Below the pieces are notes generated by a model. That model saw nothing but the letters and a program-made list of their open reading frames with translations, was not told the DNA's origin and searched no databases. Positions 63,575-64,000 of a stretch of DNA of 64,000 bases are shown here, one piece after another. This DNA is from Edaphobacter sp. (lineage in GTDB: Bacteria > Acidobacteriota > Terriglobia > Terriglobales > Acidobacteriaceae), in contig JAOAPB010000069.1 in assembly GCA_025462645.1 (NCBI GenBank), forward strand, positions 158,871 to 222,870, written 5' to 3'. Every line of letters starts with the position of its first letter. Positions within the stretch are counted from its first letter, which is position 1. The position numbers and the translations under genes are program-made.

Positions 63575-64000
63575 ATGCCGACTGACGTACTTATGCCCCA
63601 GATGGGCGAATCCATCACCGAAGGCACCATCACCAAGTGGCTCAAAAAGCCAGGCGACACAGTTCAACGCGACGAGCCGCTCTTCGAGATCTCTACGGAC
63701 AAGGTCGACGCGGAGATCCCCTCGCCCTCCGCCGGCACCCTGAAAGAGATCAAGATCGCCGAAGGCGCAACGGTCCAGATCAACACAGTCGTCGCCACCA
63801 TCGACGAGGTTGGCTCGGGATCCGCATCTGCAGAGCCCGCTTCATCGCCCGCAAATGCTGAGACTGCCGCAGCTCCAGCCGCTGACAGCGCCACTCCGGC
63901 GGCTGTCGATACACCCGCCGCCACGCAGGGTAACGCTCCCACGACGGGTGGCCCCGGCACCGAAGTTCTCATGCCGCAGATGGGCGAGTCCATCACCGAA
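63575..64000 (+). CDS. 2-oxoacid dehydrogenase dihydrolipoyl acyltransferase (E2), 3' truncated by window edge
   Basis: The first 142 residues of an E2 component; the frame is open to the last base. The first lipoyl domain runs from VLMPQMGESITEG to about residue 75, with the lipoylated lysine in EISTDKVDAEIPS. An alanine/proline/threonine linker follows, and a second lipoyl domain begins with the same LMPQMGESITE sequence at the window end. The ATG at 63575 has GAAGGA upstream. Which complex it serves (pyruvate or 2-oxoglutarate) is not visible. Confidence 0.9.
   Translation, partial: MPTDVLMPQMGESITEGTITKWLKKPGDTVQRDEPLFEISTDKVDAEIPSPSAGTLKEIKIAEGATVQINTVVATIDEVGSGSASAEPASSPANAETAAAPAADSATPAAVDTPAATQGNAPTTGGPGTEVLMPQMGESITE

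Overview
The window looks like a piece of an Acidobacteriota chromosome, most likely class Terriglobia (Granulicella/Edaphobacter/Terriglobus-like). The grounds are three very large Oar-type TonB-dependent receptors with an N-terminal carboxypeptidase-regulatory domain, a VWFA-related protein of a family centred on Acidobacteria, many small secreted proteins, high GC, and short dispersed repeats of a kind I associate with these genomes. This is inference from gene families; no rRNA or other species marker is present.

The window spans the replication-origin neighbourhood. A candidate oriC with three near-consensus DnaA boxes lies between rpmH (minus) and dnaA (plus) at 47.15-47.85 kb. Left of it most genes read minus (rpmH, a small Q/N-rich protein, rnpA, yidD, yidC, khpB/jag). 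Right of it most read plus (dnaA, dnaN and others). dnaN does not directly follow dnaA: two minus-strand NAD(P)-binding oxidoreductase genes sit between them. The segregation module (rsmG, parA, parB) lies at 28-31.7 kb and is marked by four identical 16-bp parS sites (TGTTCCACGTGGAACA). mnmE lies at 11-12.5 kb, so the usual compact rpmH-rnpA-yidD-yidC-jag-mnmE-rsmG-parAB block is split into three.

Layout. 0-6.4 kb: 3' part of poxB, a FemAB/GNAT-like protein, a CDP-alcohol phosphatidyltransferase, greA, mltG and a lipoprotein. 7-25 kb: three Oar-like receptors, a relic integrase abutting the 3' end of mnmE, a GH105 hydrolase and small accessory genes, then an HTH-TOBE protein, a VWFA protein and an SPFH protein. 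26-36 kb: DUF2461, an HU-family protein, an isoprenylcysteine methyltransferase-like membrane protein, parB/parA with parS, rsmG, an aldo-keto reductase, a class-I glutamine amidotransferase-like hydrolase and overlapping folC/plsC. 36-43 kb: thrS, small secreted and HNH proteins, two paralogous SRPBCC proteins around a quinone-oxidoreductase-like gene, and a PEP-CTERM protein. 43-52 kb: the origin cluster. 53-64 kb: an AraC regulator, an alpha/beta hydrolase, a PEP mutase/isocitrate lyase-like enzyme, mutS2, hemB, a secreted nucleoside hydrolase, and lpd-lipB-E2, the start of a lipoate-dependent 2-oxoacid dehydrogenase block.

No convincing new multi-gene defence or biosynthetic system is visible. 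The most unusual items are the integrase relic at an SGI1-like mnmE 3'-end site, dispersed repeats embedded in the reading frames of folC and plsC, the Q/N-rich small gene between rpmH and rnpA with a stem-loop beside its ribosome-binding site, the dnaA/dnaN interruption, and the parS cluster partly inside a coding sequence.
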